Shown here: positions 21,511 through 30,265 of the stretch, piece by piece
Position numbering within the stretch: position 1 is the first letter of the stretch
Layout: every line of letters starts with the position of its first letter
Source: Stutzerimonas stutzeri
Lineage (GTDB): Bacteria > Pseudomonadota > Gammaproteobacteria > Pseudomonadales > Pseudomonadaceae
Assembly (NCBI RefSeq): GCF_002890895.1
Contig: NZ_POUL01000012.1
Coordinates: forward strand, 62,001 to 126,000
DNA length: 64,000 nt
Direction of reading: 5' to 3'
Notes under the pieces: generated by a model
Seen by the model: the letters and a program-made list of their open reading frames with translations, nothing else
Database searches by the model: none
What the model was told of the DNA's origin: nothing
Position numbers and translations under genes: made by a program

Positions 21511-21816
21511 TCACCAGGCAGAACGCAGGCTGATCGGCACCCGCAGCGGCTCTCGAACACCCTCGGCCAAGCCGCACATTTCATCGTACGCAGAACTGTG
21601 AACCAGAAAGAAAGGGACCGTGGGCATCTCACTGAGGAGATCACGCGCATGCTCAACGGATCGCAGATGAATCACTTTGGCCTGCTCATCACATAGCACA
21701 TGTGACTTGCCGTGGGCGTGGACACTCAACAAGTAGAAGCCGCCCTCAAGAGACACCAGATCCAGCGCCTCGACATCATGCGCTTGCGCGCCTTCCAGCA
21801 ATGCCTGCAGATTCAT
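21511..21816 (-). CDS. Conserved hypothetical protein, DUF6482 type
   Basis: 101 residues; soluble; MNLQALLEGAQAHDVEALDLVSLEGGFYLLSV at the start and RSVEHARDLLSEMP in the middle. Function unknown. An ATG at 21816 follows GGTGG; the frame is open to 21867 but the extra residues overlap the inverted repeat at 21828-21851. Synteny fits P. aeruginosa PA4573. Confidence 0.75.
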   Translation of the reverse strand: MNLQALLEGAQAHDVEALDLVSLEGGFYLLSVHAHGKSHVLCDEQAKVIHLRSVEHARDLLSEMPTVPFFLVHSSAYDEMCGLAEGVREPLRVPISLRSAW

Positions 21817-21827
21817 GCGCACCACCC

Positions 21828-21851
21828 TGTACAAAATTCTACCTTTGTACA
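21828..21851. repeat. Perfect 8-base inverted repeat in front of the DUF6482 gene
   Basis: TGTACAAA at 21828-21835 and TTTGTACA at 21844-21851, separated by eight bases, so one full operator-like unit of 24 bases. It lies 12 bases upstream of the ATG at 21816, where a repressor or an mRNA hairpin would act on initiation. Confidence 0.55.
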
Positions 21852-21911
21852 ATATCAGGGGAGCCAATCACAACCAATCAACCTTTCACGACTTCGGCGC
21901 GAAAAAAACCA

Positions 21912-22400
21912 TCAGTGCTTGGTGAGCTTATCCAGATACCCCATGGCGAAAGCTGAAAAGACGAACGTGAGATGGATAATGACGTACCACATCAATTGAT
22001 CGCTCTCGAGCTGCTGCGCGTCCATGAACATGCGCAACAGGTGAATCGACGAGATTGCCACAATTGAAGCAGCGACCTTCATCTTCAAGGAGCCGGAATC
22101 CATTTTTCCGAGCCAGTCGAGCTTTTCCTTGCCCTCGTCCACGTCCAGCTGCGAAACGAAGTTCTCGTAGCCAGAAAGCATCACCATCACCAGCAAACCG
22201 CCAACCAGCGCCATATCGATCAGCGAGAGTAGCTTGAGGATCAGATCGCCTTCACTCAGAGAAAGCACGGCAGGAAGGATGTGCCAGATTTCCTGAAAGA
22301 ATTTAATCGCCAGGGCCAGCAGGGCAAAGGCAAGACCAAAGTAAATAGGCGCCAACAACCAACGGGCGGCGTACATGGTGTTTTCGATCAAGCGTTCCAT
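21912..22400 (-). CDS. UPF0114 (YqhA) family membrane protein
   Basis: 162 residues with four hydrophobic segments (about residues 15-35, 55-78, 107-125, 136-155). Matches the TIGR00645/YqhA pattern: [67 protein letters not shown]. Inner membrane; role unknown. Synteny fits PA4574. Confidence 0.9.
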   Translation of the reverse strand: MERLIENTMYAARWLLAPIYFGLAFALLALAIKFFQEIWHILPAVLSLSEGDLILKLLSLIDMALVGGLLVMVMLSGYENFVSQLDVDEGKEKLDWLGKMDSGSLKMKVAASIVAISSIHLLRMFMDAQQLESDQLMWYVIIHLTFVFSAFAMGYLDKLTKH

Positions 22401-22490
22401 CTGTTCTCACTGCGCGGGGCGGGGTTCGGCAAGCGAGTATACGCAGCGCGGCGGAGTCTTCAAGACGGTGCTATAGCGGCATGTTTCTGC

Positions 22491-22499
22491 TGTGGATAA
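22491..22499 (-). promoter_or_regulatory. Consensus DnaA box
   Basis: TGTGGATAA, the exact complement of TTATCCACA. See the cluster at 22962-22996 on the other side of the PA4575-like gene. Confidence 0.6.
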
Positions 22500-22565
22500 G
22501 AATTTGCCAAGACCTTTGCCAGCCCCAATAACCGGGACCGCGCCGGCATCCCTTGGCCGGTGCGC

Positions 22566-22901
22566 TCAGGATTTAGCGCCCCATCCGCTCAGATAGCGCG
22601 ACTGGTTGGCGTTGACCTTGCGTAACTCTGCCTGCATGTGCAGTTGCCAGATCGATGGCGATTCCGATTCCGCATAGCCTTGCCCATAGAGATTCTCGGC
22701 AATCGCCTTCAGTACCGATTCGGCCTCGCGAGGCCCGCGAAATGGGCCTTGCGCTTTGATTGCAGTAGGCTGCCCAGCATCGATTCCAGCCGCACACAGC
22801 AACGTCCACAAACCATTGCCTCCGGACAGGGGCCGGATGATGCATTCGATACGGGTCACCAGACCCAGGCACTCGCGGTTCAAACAGAGTGTTTGCGACA
22901 T
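22566..22901 (-). CDS. Conserved hypothetical protein, PA4575-like
   Basis: 111 residues, soluble; MSQTLCLNRECLGLVTRIECIIRPL, GGNGLWTLLCAAGIDAGQP, AESVLKAIAENLYGQGY and a conserved-looking end SRYLSGWGAKS. Four cysteines, but no clear metal-binding spacing. AGGA eight bases before the ATG. Function unknown. Flanked on both sides by consensus DnaA boxes. Confidence 0.75.
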   Translation of the reverse strand: MSQTLCLNRECLGLVTRIECIIRPLSGGNGLWTLLCAAGIDAGQPTAIKAQGPFRGPREAESVLKAIAENLYGQGYAESESPSIWQLHMQAELRKVNANQSRYLSGWGAKS

Positions 22902-22961
22902 GACGGCGATCCTCGCGCTCGGTTGCGCGCCCTCATCTGGGAGGATAGGGCCGCAAATCCG

Positions 22962-22996
22962 TTATCCACAGATGCTGTGGATAACCATGTGGATAG
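22962..22996. promoter_or_regulatory. DnaA-box cluster
   Basis: TTATCCACA at 22962-22970, its complement TGTGGATAA at 22976-22984, and TGTGGATAG (eight of nine) at 22988-22996. The first two face each other across five bases. The cluster is 60-95 bases upstream of the PA4575-like start and just after the Lon-like gene. Confidence 0.7.
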
Positions 22997-23071
22997 AGAG
23001 TGGAAACTCTCTTCCATTGCAGACCCGCCGCGTGCCGTATCGTTCCGTCCACTACTCTGCGTTTGAACCGA

Positions 23072-25522
23072 TTACCCTTGCTCGGCCCCTTTTACCTGGG
23101 CTGCGGCCAGCACCTCCTCGGGGGACGCTGCATCGCTTCGATGATCGTCTTCCAGTTCGATCTCGGCGATGTCGCGCAAACGCTCCACGACCCGCGCATT
23201 GACGCTGCCCTTGGGGAACTGCCCGTCCTTGTCCGCCGCGCCTACCGGCTCACCCACCAACAGCGAAAGCGCTTCATCGACATGACGCACCGCGTAGATA
23301 TGAAAACGCTCCTGGCGCACGGCTTCCAGCACGCGCTCGTCGAGCATCAGCGTCGTAACGTTGGCGAAAGGAATGATCGCACCCTGGTCTCCGGTCAAAC
23401 CGCGTGCTTCGCACAAGCGGAAGAAGCCCTCGATCTTTTCGTTCACACCACCGACCGCCTGCACCTCGCCGAACTGGTTGATCGAGCCGGTAATAGCAAA
23501 GCATTGCTTTAGCGGCGTGCGCGAAATAGCCGAAATCAGCGCACAGCATTCGCCCAATGACGCACTGTCGCCGTCGACATAACCATAAGACTGCTCAAGC
23601 GCGATGCTGGCGGAGATCTCCAGCGGAAACTCCTGGGCATAGCGGCTGCCGAGAAAGCCGGTGAGGATCATCACGCCCTTAGAGTGAATCGGCTGGCCGA
23701 GATTGACCTCGCGCTCGATATCGACGATTCCCGAGCCGCCCGGATAGACAGTGGCGGAGATACGCGCCGGCATGCCGAACGCCGAGTCACCCACCTCCAG
23801 GACGGTCAGGCCATTGCACTTGCCAATGGCCGCCCCCTCGCTGTCGATCAGTATCACGCCGGCGAGGATGTCTTCGAGAATGCGCGCCGAAACACGCCCG
23901 GTACGAGTGGCCTTTGCCTTCAACGCGCGTTCAATATGGCCGACGTCGGTCACCTCATTCTTGGCCAGCTGACGGATGAAATCCGCCTCGCTGACCAGCT
24001 GGAACAGATCACCGATCCGGGCCGACAAGCGCCCCTGGTGCTCGGCCAAACGGGCGCTATAGGTTGCCAGACGCGCAACTGCGGCGGCCGTCAACGGCGC
24101 CATACCCTCTTCCGAGGTGCGCGTTTTCATCAACTGTGCGAATTGCTCTAGGCTGTCCTCGGCCAGCGGGATTTCTTCATCGAAGTCCACCAGCACGCGA
24201 AACATCTCCTGAAAGTCCGGATCCAGATCCTGCAGGGTGTAATAGAGCTGGCGGGAGCCGATGATCACCACTTTGACATTGAGCGGGATCACTTCCGGAT
24301 TCAACGTCACCGTAGCCAATCGACCCAGCTCGGCCAGCGGCGACTCCATCTTCAGCTTGCGCGACTGCAAGGCACGCTTCAGCGCTTCCCAGACAAAGGG
24401 TTCGCTGAGCATCTTTTCCGCTTCGAGCATCAGGAAGCCACCATTGGCACGGTGCAGCGCGCCGGGTCGCAGCTGGCGGTAGCTGGTGTAGAGCGCGCCC
24501 TGATCCGTACTGTACTCGATGCGACCAAACAGGTTGTCGTAGGTCGGGTGCGGCTCGAACACCACTGGCGCGCCGCCATCAAGCGGATGGCCGACAACCA
24601 GGCTTGGGCTGTACTGTTCTTCAAGCAGTTGCCGGGTCTGAGCATCGGGACGGTTTTCATCCACCAGCTGCTCCACGACGGTTTTCAGCAGATTGACCTG
24701 CACGGCCTGCAGGTAAGCCTCAATGCCGGCGTTTTCGCCATACTTCTCCGACAGCGGGGTCAGCAGCGGCTGCAACGCCTGGCTGATGGTTTCATCGTTG
24801 AGTTGGCGCAGCTGGTTGCTGGACTCGCGCTTCCATTGCGGCAGGCTGGCAAGCCCCTCGTTCAGGTTGACTTCGAGCGCGGAGATGTCTTCGTGGTAAC
24901 GCTCGCGCTCCGCTTCCGGCAACTGGGCAAATTCCGCCTCGTCCATCGACTTGCCGTCCTTCATGGGCGTGAAGGCAATGTTGCTGCTGTCCCGATACAG
25001 CGCGATTTCTTTTTCGAGGGCCAGCTTTTCGATGACATCCAGCGCCTTGTCGTAGCGCTGGTTGAAGGCGCGGTCGATGGCGCTCTTCTTCTGCTGGAAG
25101 CTCGGGTGCTCGAACACAGCCGGGAACGTGGCCATCAGATTGTCGATCAGCTGCCCAATATCGGCGATGAACTCACCCGCACCGCCCTGCGGAAGCTCAA
25201 CCACGCGAGGCTCGCGAGGCTCGTCGAAGTTGTTCACATAGAGCCAGTCCGACGGTGTATCCAGTCGCTTGCCTTCAGCCTTGAGGTAGCGGCGCACGAA
25301 CGAGAAGCGTCCGGTCCCCGGCTCGCCCATCACATAGACGTTGTAGCCAGGGCGCGGCATCGCCACCCCGAACTGCAGCGCCTCGACGGCCCGCTCCTGT
25401 CCGAGCACGCCAAGAAAAGGCTCCAGCTCATCGGTGGTCTTGAAGGCGAACTGGCTGGGTTCAAAGGGACGGGTCAGCGCATCAGGCGCCAGGCGCAGGC
25501 CGGCAGCGACGGTTTCGGGCAT
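23072..25522 (-). CDS. Lon-like ATP-dependent protease (LonB/PA4576 type)
   Basis: 816 residues. N-terminal ATPase part with Walker A (GEPGTGR, near residue 65), the AAA_32 type middle with long coiled-coil helices, and a Lon-type serine protease domain: catalytic Ser in GDSASLGECCALISAI and Lys in GGVNEKIEGFFRLCE. The ATG at 25522 has an AAGGA eight bases upstream; the open frame to 25672 lacks family features. Soluble cytoplasmic protease of unknown substrate; neighbours suggest no pathway. Confidence 0.93.
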   Translation of the reverse strand: MPETVAAGLRLAPDALTRPFEPSQFAFKTTDELEPFLGVLGQERAVEALQFGVAMPRPGYNVYVMGEPGTGRFSFVRRYLKAEGKRLDTPSDWLYVNNFDEPREPRVVELPQGGAGEFIADIGQLIDNLMATFPAVFEHPSFQQKKSAIDRAFNQRYDKALDVIEKLALEKEIALYRDSSNIAFTPMKDGKSMDEAEFAQLPEAERERYHEDISALEVNLNEGLASLPQWKRESSNQLRQLNDETISQALQPLLTPLSEKYGENAGIEAYLQAVQVNLLKTVVEQLVDENRPDAQTRQLLEEQYSPSLVVGHPLDGGAPVVFEPHPTYDNLFGRIEYSTDQGALYTSYRQLRPGALHRANGGFLMLEAEKMLSEPFVWEALKRALQSRKLKMESPLAELGRLATVTLNPEVIPLNVKVVIIGSRQLYYTLQDLDPDFQEMFRVLVDFDEEIPLAEDSLEQFAQLMKTRTSEEGMAPLTAAAVARLATYSARLAEHQGRLSARIGDLFQLVSEADFIRQLAKNEVTDVGHIERALKAKATRTGRVSARILEDILAGVILIDSEGAAIGKCNGLTVLEVGDSAFGMPARISATVYPGGSGIVDIEREVNLGQPIHSKGVMILTGFLGSRYAQEFPLEISASIALEQSYGYVDGDSASLGECCALISAISRTPLKQCFAITGSINQFGEVQAVGGVNEKIEGFFRLCEARGLTGDQGAIIPFANVTTLMLDERVLEAVRQERFHIYAVRHVDEALSLLVGEPVGAADKDGQFPKGSVNARVVERLRDIAEIELEDDHRSDAASPEEVLAAAQVKGAEQG

Positions 25523-25771
25523 TGGAAATCCTTGCAGGAATGGCCTGGTGGCCACGATTGATGCTGCCATTCTGGCGATGCCTCCCGCTGGCCGCAAGGT
25601 CCAGCAAGGCGCAGCTCGAAGGTTTGCCGAACGGGGCAAGTTTGCGTTCGGGCAAGGCAACCCCTGCGACACACGAGCCGGCGGCGAAAGCCTCCGCCTT
25701 GATTCAGATCAACCTAGCGCCTTCGCGAGTAGCGCCTCATGGAGCGGCCAACGTAGAAAAAGGACTCCGTG

Positions 25772-26803
25772 ATGCGCTCCCCTATCCCCGTCATGATCAG
25801 CGGATTGATGCTGATCTCGAACATCGCCCATGCCGACGAACTGCGCGAACGCGCCAACGAAATTTTCAAGCCGATCCCGGCCAAGGTGGCAGAACTCCGC
25901 GGGAAAGCCGTCAGTCCGGATCAGGCACAACTCGGTCACAAACTCTGGTTCGACCCCCGCCTGTCGCGCAGCCACGTCATCAGCTGTAATACCTGTCACA
26001 ACCTCAGCCTAGGTGGCGGCGACAATGTCACCACCTCGATCGGCCATGGCTGGCAGAAAGGGCCACGCAACTCCCCCACCGTTCTTAACGCCGTGTTCAA
26101 CGCCGCCCAGTTCTGGGATGGACGCGCCGAGGATCTGCAGGCCCAGGCCAAGGGCCCGGTACAGGCCGGAGTGGAGATGAACAACACGCCCGATCGCGTC
26201 GTCGCGACCCTGAAGAGCATCCCCGAGTACGCCAGCGAGTTTAAAAAGGCGTTTCCTAGTGACAAGGATCCGGTCAGCTTCGACAACATGGCTTACGCAC
26301 TGGAAGCGTTCGAAGTCAGCCTGATTACTCCGGACGCCCCGTTCGACCGCTATCTCAAGGGCGATGACCAGGCACTCGACGCCAAGCAGAAGCAGGGCCT
26401 GGCGCTGTTCATGGACGCGGGCTGCACCGCTTGCCACAGCGGCGTCAACGTCGGCGGTCAGGGCTACTTTCCGTTTGGCGTGATCAAGAAGCCTGGTGCT
26501 GAAATCCTGCCCGCTGGCGACAAGGGCCGCTTTACCGTGACCAACACGGCCACCGATGAATATGTCTTCCGCGCCGCGCCGCTGCGCAACGTAGCGCTAA
26601 CGCCGCCCTACTTTCACAGCGGTGAGGTCTGGGAGCTGGAGCAGGCAGTGGCAATCATGGGCGACAGCCAGCTAGGTCGCACACTCAAGGAAGACGAGGT
26701 CGGCGCCATTGCGGCCTTCCTGCGCAGCCTGACGGGCGAGCAACCTCGGGTTGCCTACCCCGTCCTCCCCCCCAGCTCGGTCGATACGCCAAAGCCGGAG
26801 TGA
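25772..26803 (+). CDS. ccpR: Di-haem cytochrome c peroxidase
   Basis: Periplasmic enzyme that reduces hydrogen peroxide with electrons from cytochrome c. Signal peptide about residues 1-22 (SNIAHADE). Two haem c sites: CNTCH (Cys72, Cys75, His76) and CTACH (Cys218, Cys221, His222). Family motifs KLWFDPRLSRS, NSPTVLNA, QFWDGRAEDLQAQA, PPYFHSG. 343 residues; ATG at 25772 has AGGA seven bases before it, GTG at 25769 is less likely. Divergent from the Lon-like gene. Confidence 0.96.
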   Translation: MRSPIPVMISGLMLISNIAHADELRERANEIFKPIPAKVAELRGKAVSPDQAQLGHKLWFDPRLSRSHVISCNTCHNLSLGGGDNVTTSIGHGWQKGPRNSPTVLNAVFNAAQFWDGRAEDLQAQAKGPVQAGVEMNNTPDRVVATLKSIPEYASEFKKAFPSDKDPVSFDNMAYALEAFEVSLITPDAPFDRYLKGDDQALDAKQKQGLALFMDAGCTACHSGVNVGGQGYFPFGVIKKPGAEILPAGDKGRFTVTNTATDEYVFRAAPLRNVALTPPYFHSGEVWELEQAVAIMGDSQLGRTLKEDEVGAIAAFLRSLTGEQPRVAYPVLPPSSVDTPKPE

Positions 26804-26808
26804 CCCTT

Positions 26809-26840
26809 CTCAGCTCCCGACACCCCCGTCGGGAGCTGAG
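26809..26840. terminator. Bidirectional terminator-like hairpin between ccpR and mscL
   Basis: A perfect 13-base stem (26809-26821 with 26828-26840) around a six-base loop, six bases after the ccpR stop and 24 bases after the mscL stop. No strong T-run. Confidence 0.7.
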
Positions 26841-26864
26841 TTGTTGAAGCCTGCTATATCCGGA

Positions 26865-27275
26865 TCACGATCGATTCTGCTCACGTAACGCGTCGCGAAT
26901 CTCTGTCAGCAGCTGCTCCTCCTTGCTCGGGGCCGGCGGAGCTGACGGCGCTTCAGCTTCTTTGCGCTTGAGATGGTTGATCGCCCTAACGGCGAGGAAG
27001 ATCGCAAACGCCACAATGGTGAAGTCGAACACCGTCTGGAGGAAGCGGCCATAGCTCAGGGTAACCGCCGGCGCATCGCCAACGGCCTGCTTGAGCACGA
27101 TAGCCAAGTTCGAGAAATCCACGCCCCCAATCAGCATGCCCAGCGGCGGGGTAACCACGTCAGCAACGAACGACGAGACAATCTTGGTGAAAGCGGCGCC
27201 GATGATGATGCCGACTGCCATATCGATCACATTACCTCTGACTGCAAAGGCTTTGAATTCACTGAGCATGCCCAT
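26865..27275 (-). CDS. mscL: Large-conductance mechanosensitive channel
   Basis: Inner membrane emergency valve that opens on hypo-osmotic shock. 136 residues: amphipathic start ([31 protein letters not shown]), second membrane helix ([23 protein letters not shown]) and a charged C-terminal helix. The ATG at 27275 has GAGGA eight bases upstream; the ATG at 27269 is also possible. The open frame to 27359 is not family-like. Fits the osmoprotectant theme of the region but is far from the betaine genes. Confidence 0.97.
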   Translation of the reverse strand: MGMLSEFKAFAVRGNVIDMAVGIIIGAAFTKIVSSFVADVVTPPLGMLIGGVDFSNLAIVLKQAVGDAPAVTLSYGRFLQTVFDFTIVAFAIFLAVRAINHLKRKEAEAPSAPPAPSKEEQLLTEIRDALREQNRS

Positions 27276-27485
27276 TTGCCTGTTCCTCTGATGCTGATAG
27301 GGAGTGGTCGACGCGACCGCCGTGCCGCTTCGACCATCGGCAGCATAGGTTGGGTTCAATACTCAGGCCAGACAGCCCGTGCGACAGACGGGTTTAACGC
27401 AGTCGGTTTGGCTTGATCGCCGTCAAAAAGAATTGCGAAAGGCGGGGCTAAGGTACAGCTCCTCATATCCACCCGGAGCGGCACC

Positions 27486-27755
27486 ATGCACGTTGAACAC
27501 CATCCCCTGATGAAGGACTTCCCGGAAAAGCTCGAGCAGCTTCATCAGCTGCGTCAGCAGGATCCAAAGTTCGCCCGCAAGGCTGAAACCTACGAGGCGC
27601 TGGACAAGCAGATCTGTCGCGTGGAAGACGGCGTCGAACTGCTCGATGACGAAGCGCTAAACGCGCTGAAAATTGAACGTGTTTCCCTCAAGGATGACAT
27701 CGCTCGCGACCTCAAACGCGCCAGCGGTAGCTGCTGCGGTGGCTGCTGCGGCTGA
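27486..27755 (+). CDS. DUF465 (YdcH) family protein with cysteine-rich tail
   Basis: 89 residues. Helical hairpin of the DUF465 family: FPEKLEQLHQLRQQDPKFARKAETYEALDKQICRVEDG and ALKIERVSLKDDIARDLKRA. The C-terminus ends SGSCCGGCCG, four cysteines in two pairs, a possible metal or thiol site that the short family members need not have. GGAG ribosome binding site. Function unknown. Confidence 0.85.
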   Translation: MHVEHHPLMKDFPEKLEQLHQLRQQDPKFARKAETYEALDKQICRVEDGVELLDDEALNALKIERVSLKDDIARDLKRASGSCCGGCCG

Positions 27756-27778
27756 TCTGCTTCAAGCCGCGTCCCGTG

Positions 27779-27806
27779 TCCATACGCCAGCCATGTGGCG
27801 TATGGA
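27779..27806. terminator. Hairpin between convergent DUF465 and CopD-family genes
   Basis: Perfect 11-base stem (27779-27789 with 27796-27806) around six bases, 23 bases after the DUF465 stop. No T-run, so a bidirectional terminator is only a suggestion. Confidence 0.5.
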
Positions 27807-27910
27807 TGGCGGAAGTTCCACTCTCTGCCCTGCCCTCTACCGTCTTTTGGCGGCTATCGCTAAACGTCCGACTCGCCAGCCTGCCCACTCCGAGCAAAAC
27901 GTTTTTAAGC

Positions 27911-28351
27911 TCATCCCTGCAACAATCCACCGAACCTGAAGCCGGACCCCACCCAGACAAAGGCTACCGCCGTCAGCGTGATCAGGACGATATGCACGCC
28001 CAGCTGGGGCAAGCGCTGGGCATCAAGTTTCGGGATTATCGCTAACCGGGCATGTACACCCAGCACCGCCGTAAAACCCAGAAGCACCAGCTTGGCCTGG
28101 ACCAGATGAGCGATGGACGTACCACCTAACCACTGCGCGTGCGGCAGCCACTGCCCGGCCAGCCATATGCCAGTCGCTATCTGCAGCAGCAAGGCCGGTA
28201 TCCCGACCCGTTCGTAGAGCTGTTCAAAGGCACGCACGGGCTGCACGTCACGGCAGCGCAAGGCGCCCGGCAGCACACTGAACAGCAGCACCAGATGGCC
28301 GCCCACCCAGACGCTGGCACCTAGCAAGTGCAGAAACAACAAATGGCGCAT
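27911..28351 (-). CDS. CopD-family integral membrane protein
   Basis: 146 residues with four hydrophobic segments. N-terminal motif RHLLFLHLLGASVWVGGHLVLL, where paired His and the WxGGH pattern resemble the CopD/DUF2269 group; later LVQAKLVLLGFTAVLGVHARL and LTLTAVAFVWVGSG. I chose the ATG at 28351; earlier in-frame codons give a polar, unlikely leader. A copper or haem role is possible from family only. Divergent from radA. Confidence 0.78.
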   Translation of the reverse strand: MRHLLFLHLLGASVWVGGHLVLLFSVLPGALRCRDVQPVRAFEQLYERVGIPALLLQIATGIWLAGQWLPHAQWLGGTSIAHLVQAKLVLLGFTAVLGVHARLAIIPKLDAQRLPQLGVHIVLITLTAVAFVWVGSGFRFGGLLQG

Positions 28352-28465
28352 GGATTCACTCCTGTTCGATTTGTTTACAGTCTGGCGGCTGATGTGGCGC
28401 TTGTGGCTGATGGCGATCAAGTCAGCCGCTATCATGCGGCTCCACTCATCCGACGCGGAGTTCCC

Positions 28466-29827
28466 ATGGCCAAGGCTAAGCGCATGTATGGCTGCACCGA
28501 ATGCGGCTCAACCTTTCCCAAATGGGCCGGCCAGTGCGGTGACTGCGGCGCCTGGAACACCCTGGTGGAGACCATTATCGATGGCGCCGCGCCCCCGTCC
28601 GGGCGGGCCGGCTGGGCTGGCGATCAGGCCAACATCAAAACCCTCGCTGAAGTCAGCGTTGAGCAAGTGCCGCGATTTTCCACTGCGTCCGGCGAGCTGG
28701 ACCGCGTGCTCGGCGGCGGTCTGGTCGATGGCTCGGTAGTGCTGATCGGCGGCGATCCCGGGATCGGCAAGTCGACCATCCTTCTACAGACCCTGTGCAA
28801 CGTCGCCCGCCAGTTTCCTGCGCTCTACGTGACCGGCGAAGAATCTCAGCAGCAGGTCGCCATGCGTGCCCGACGTCTGGATCTGCCGCAGGACAAGCTC
28901 AAGGTAATGACTGAAACCTGCATCGAAACCATCATCGCCACCGCTCGGCTGGAAAAGCCCAAGGTCATGGTGATCGACTCGATCCAGACCATCTTCACCG
29001 AGCAACTGCAGTCCGCCCCCGGCGGGGTCGCCCAGGTTCGCGAGAGCGCCGCGCTGCTGGTGCGCTTTGCCAAGCAGAGCGGCACGGCGATCTTTCTCGT
29101 TGGCCACGTGACCAAGGAAGGCGCACTGGCGGGGCCGAGGGTGCTCGAGCACATGGTCGACACGGTGCTTTATTTCGAGGGTGAATCGGATGGGCGCCTG
29201 CGCCTGCTGAGAGCGGTGAAGAACCGCTTCGGCGCGATCAACGAGCTGGGCGTGTTCGGCATGACCGACAAAGGGCTCAAGGAAGTGACCAACCCCTCCG
29301 CGATCTTCCTCACCCGCGCCCAGGAAGCCGTGCCAGGCAGTGTGGTGATGGCAACCTGGGAAGGCACCCGACCCATGCTGGTGGAAGTGCAGGCGCTGGT
29401 GGACACCAGTCACATGGCCAACCCGCGCCGCGTCACGCTCGGCCTGGATCAGAACCGCCTGGCCATGCTGCTGGCCGTCCTGCATCGCCACGGCGGCATT
29501 CCGACTTACGATCAGGACGTGTTCATCAACGTGGTAGGCGGCGTAAAGGTGCTGGAGACGGCCTCAGACCTGGCGCTGATGGCGGCAGTGATTTCCAGCT
29601 TGCGCAACCGACCGCTGGACACCGATCTGCTGGTGTTTGGCGAGGTCGGTCTGTCCGGCGAGATCCGGCCAGTGCCGAGCGGGCAGGAGCGGTTGAAGGA
29701 AGCCGCCAAGCATGGGTTCAAGCGCGCCATCGTACCGAAGGGCAACGCGCCCAAGGAGGCGCCCGCCGGGCTACAGGTGATCGCCGTGACGCGCCTCGAA
29801 CAGGCGCTGGACGCGCTGTTCGAGTGA
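28466..29827 (+). CDS. radA: DNA repair protein RadA
   Basis: RecA-like ATPase that helps branch migration in recombination. 453 residues: zinc finger Cys10, Cys13, Cys24, Cys27 (CTECG, GQCGDC), Walker A GGDPGIGKST, the RadA-specific KNRFGAINELGVF, and a C-terminal Lon-like domain (DLALMAAVISSLRNRPL, GEVGLSGEIRPV). The ATG at 28466 has GGAG upstream; the open frame to 28328 is not family-like. Ends eight bases from the convergent mapZ. Confidence 0.98.
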   Translation: MAKAKRMYGCTECGSTFPKWAGQCGDCGAWNTLVETIIDGAAPPSGRAGWAGDQANIKTLAEVSVEQVPRFSTASGELDRVLGGGLVDGSVVLIGGDPGIGKSTILLQTLCNVARQFPALYVTGEESQQQVAMRARRLDLPQDKLKVMTETCIETIIATARLEKPKVMVIDSIQTIFTEQLQSAPGGVAQVRESAALLVRFAKQSGTAIFLVGHVTKEGALAGPRVLEHMVDTVLYFEGESDGRLRLLRAVKNRFGAINELGVFGMTDKGLKEVTNPSAIFLTRAQEAVPGSVVMATWEGTRPMLVEVQALVDTSHMANPRRVTLGLDQNRLAMLLAVLHRHGGIPTYDQDVFINVVGGVKVLETASDLALMAAVISSLRNRPLDTDLLVFGEVGLSGEIRPVPSGQERLKEAAKHGFKRAIVPKGNAPKEAPAGLQVIAVTRLEQALDALFE

Positions 29828-29835
29828 TCGCGGTT

Positions 29836-30207
29836 TTACCGGGGCTCGCCGAGTGCTGCCAGCTCACGCTCGAGCAGCGCTTCGTCGCCGAGGTTAAGCT
29901 CGACCAGCCGCCGCAGATGGCTGATGGAGTCCACATCGATGTGCCGACAGACTATACCGACCAAGTCACCATCGCCGCGGGTCATCTCGACCTGCATGCG
30001 CACTTCGGCGTCATCCGAAAGCCGGATGCGCGCTTCGAACGGCTGAGCGGGATCGGCGTCCCACTCAGCTGGGCGGTGAACCAGCAGCCCCTTAAGCGAG
30101 AGATCGTGTAGCTGGACCGGCCAGCAACGCTCGCCTTGCCTCAGCTCCGTTTCGGCGTCGAATTCGAAGCGCTGAAAGCGCCGGCGGTCACTGTTTGTCT
30201 CGGTCAT
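29836..30207 (-). CDS. mapZ: PilZ-domain cyclic-di-GMP receptor, MapZ/PA4608 type
   Basis: Single PilZ domain, 123 residues. c-di-GMP motif RxxxR is present (RRRFQRF, Arg9 and Arg13) and the DxSxxG motif is DLSLKG (Asp35, Ser37, Gly40). The C-terminal helix SISHLRRLVELNLGDEALLERELA matches PA4608 closely. In P. aeruginosa that protein binds the chemotaxis methyltransferase CheR1 when loaded with c-di-GMP, changing flagellar switching; here that is inference. ATG at 30207 has GGAG eight bases upstream; the GTG at 30216 is the other option. Next to radA, as in P. aeruginosa. Confidence 0.9.
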   Translation of the reverse strand: MTETNSDRRRFQRFEFDAETELRQGERCWPVQLHDLSLKGLLVHRPAEWDADPAQPFEARIRLSDDAEVRMQVEMTRGDGDLVGIVCRHIDVDSISHLRRLVELNLGDEALLERELAALGEPR

Positions 30208-30265
30208 CGTATCCACTCCCCTCGGACTTCTTGTTCAACTATAGGCGACGTCAACGTCGGCCCGC

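Noticed and set aside
22491..22996. Replication origin
   Set aside because: DnaA boxes are present, but there is no AT-rich unwinding region and no dnaA/dnaN/rpmH neighbourhood.
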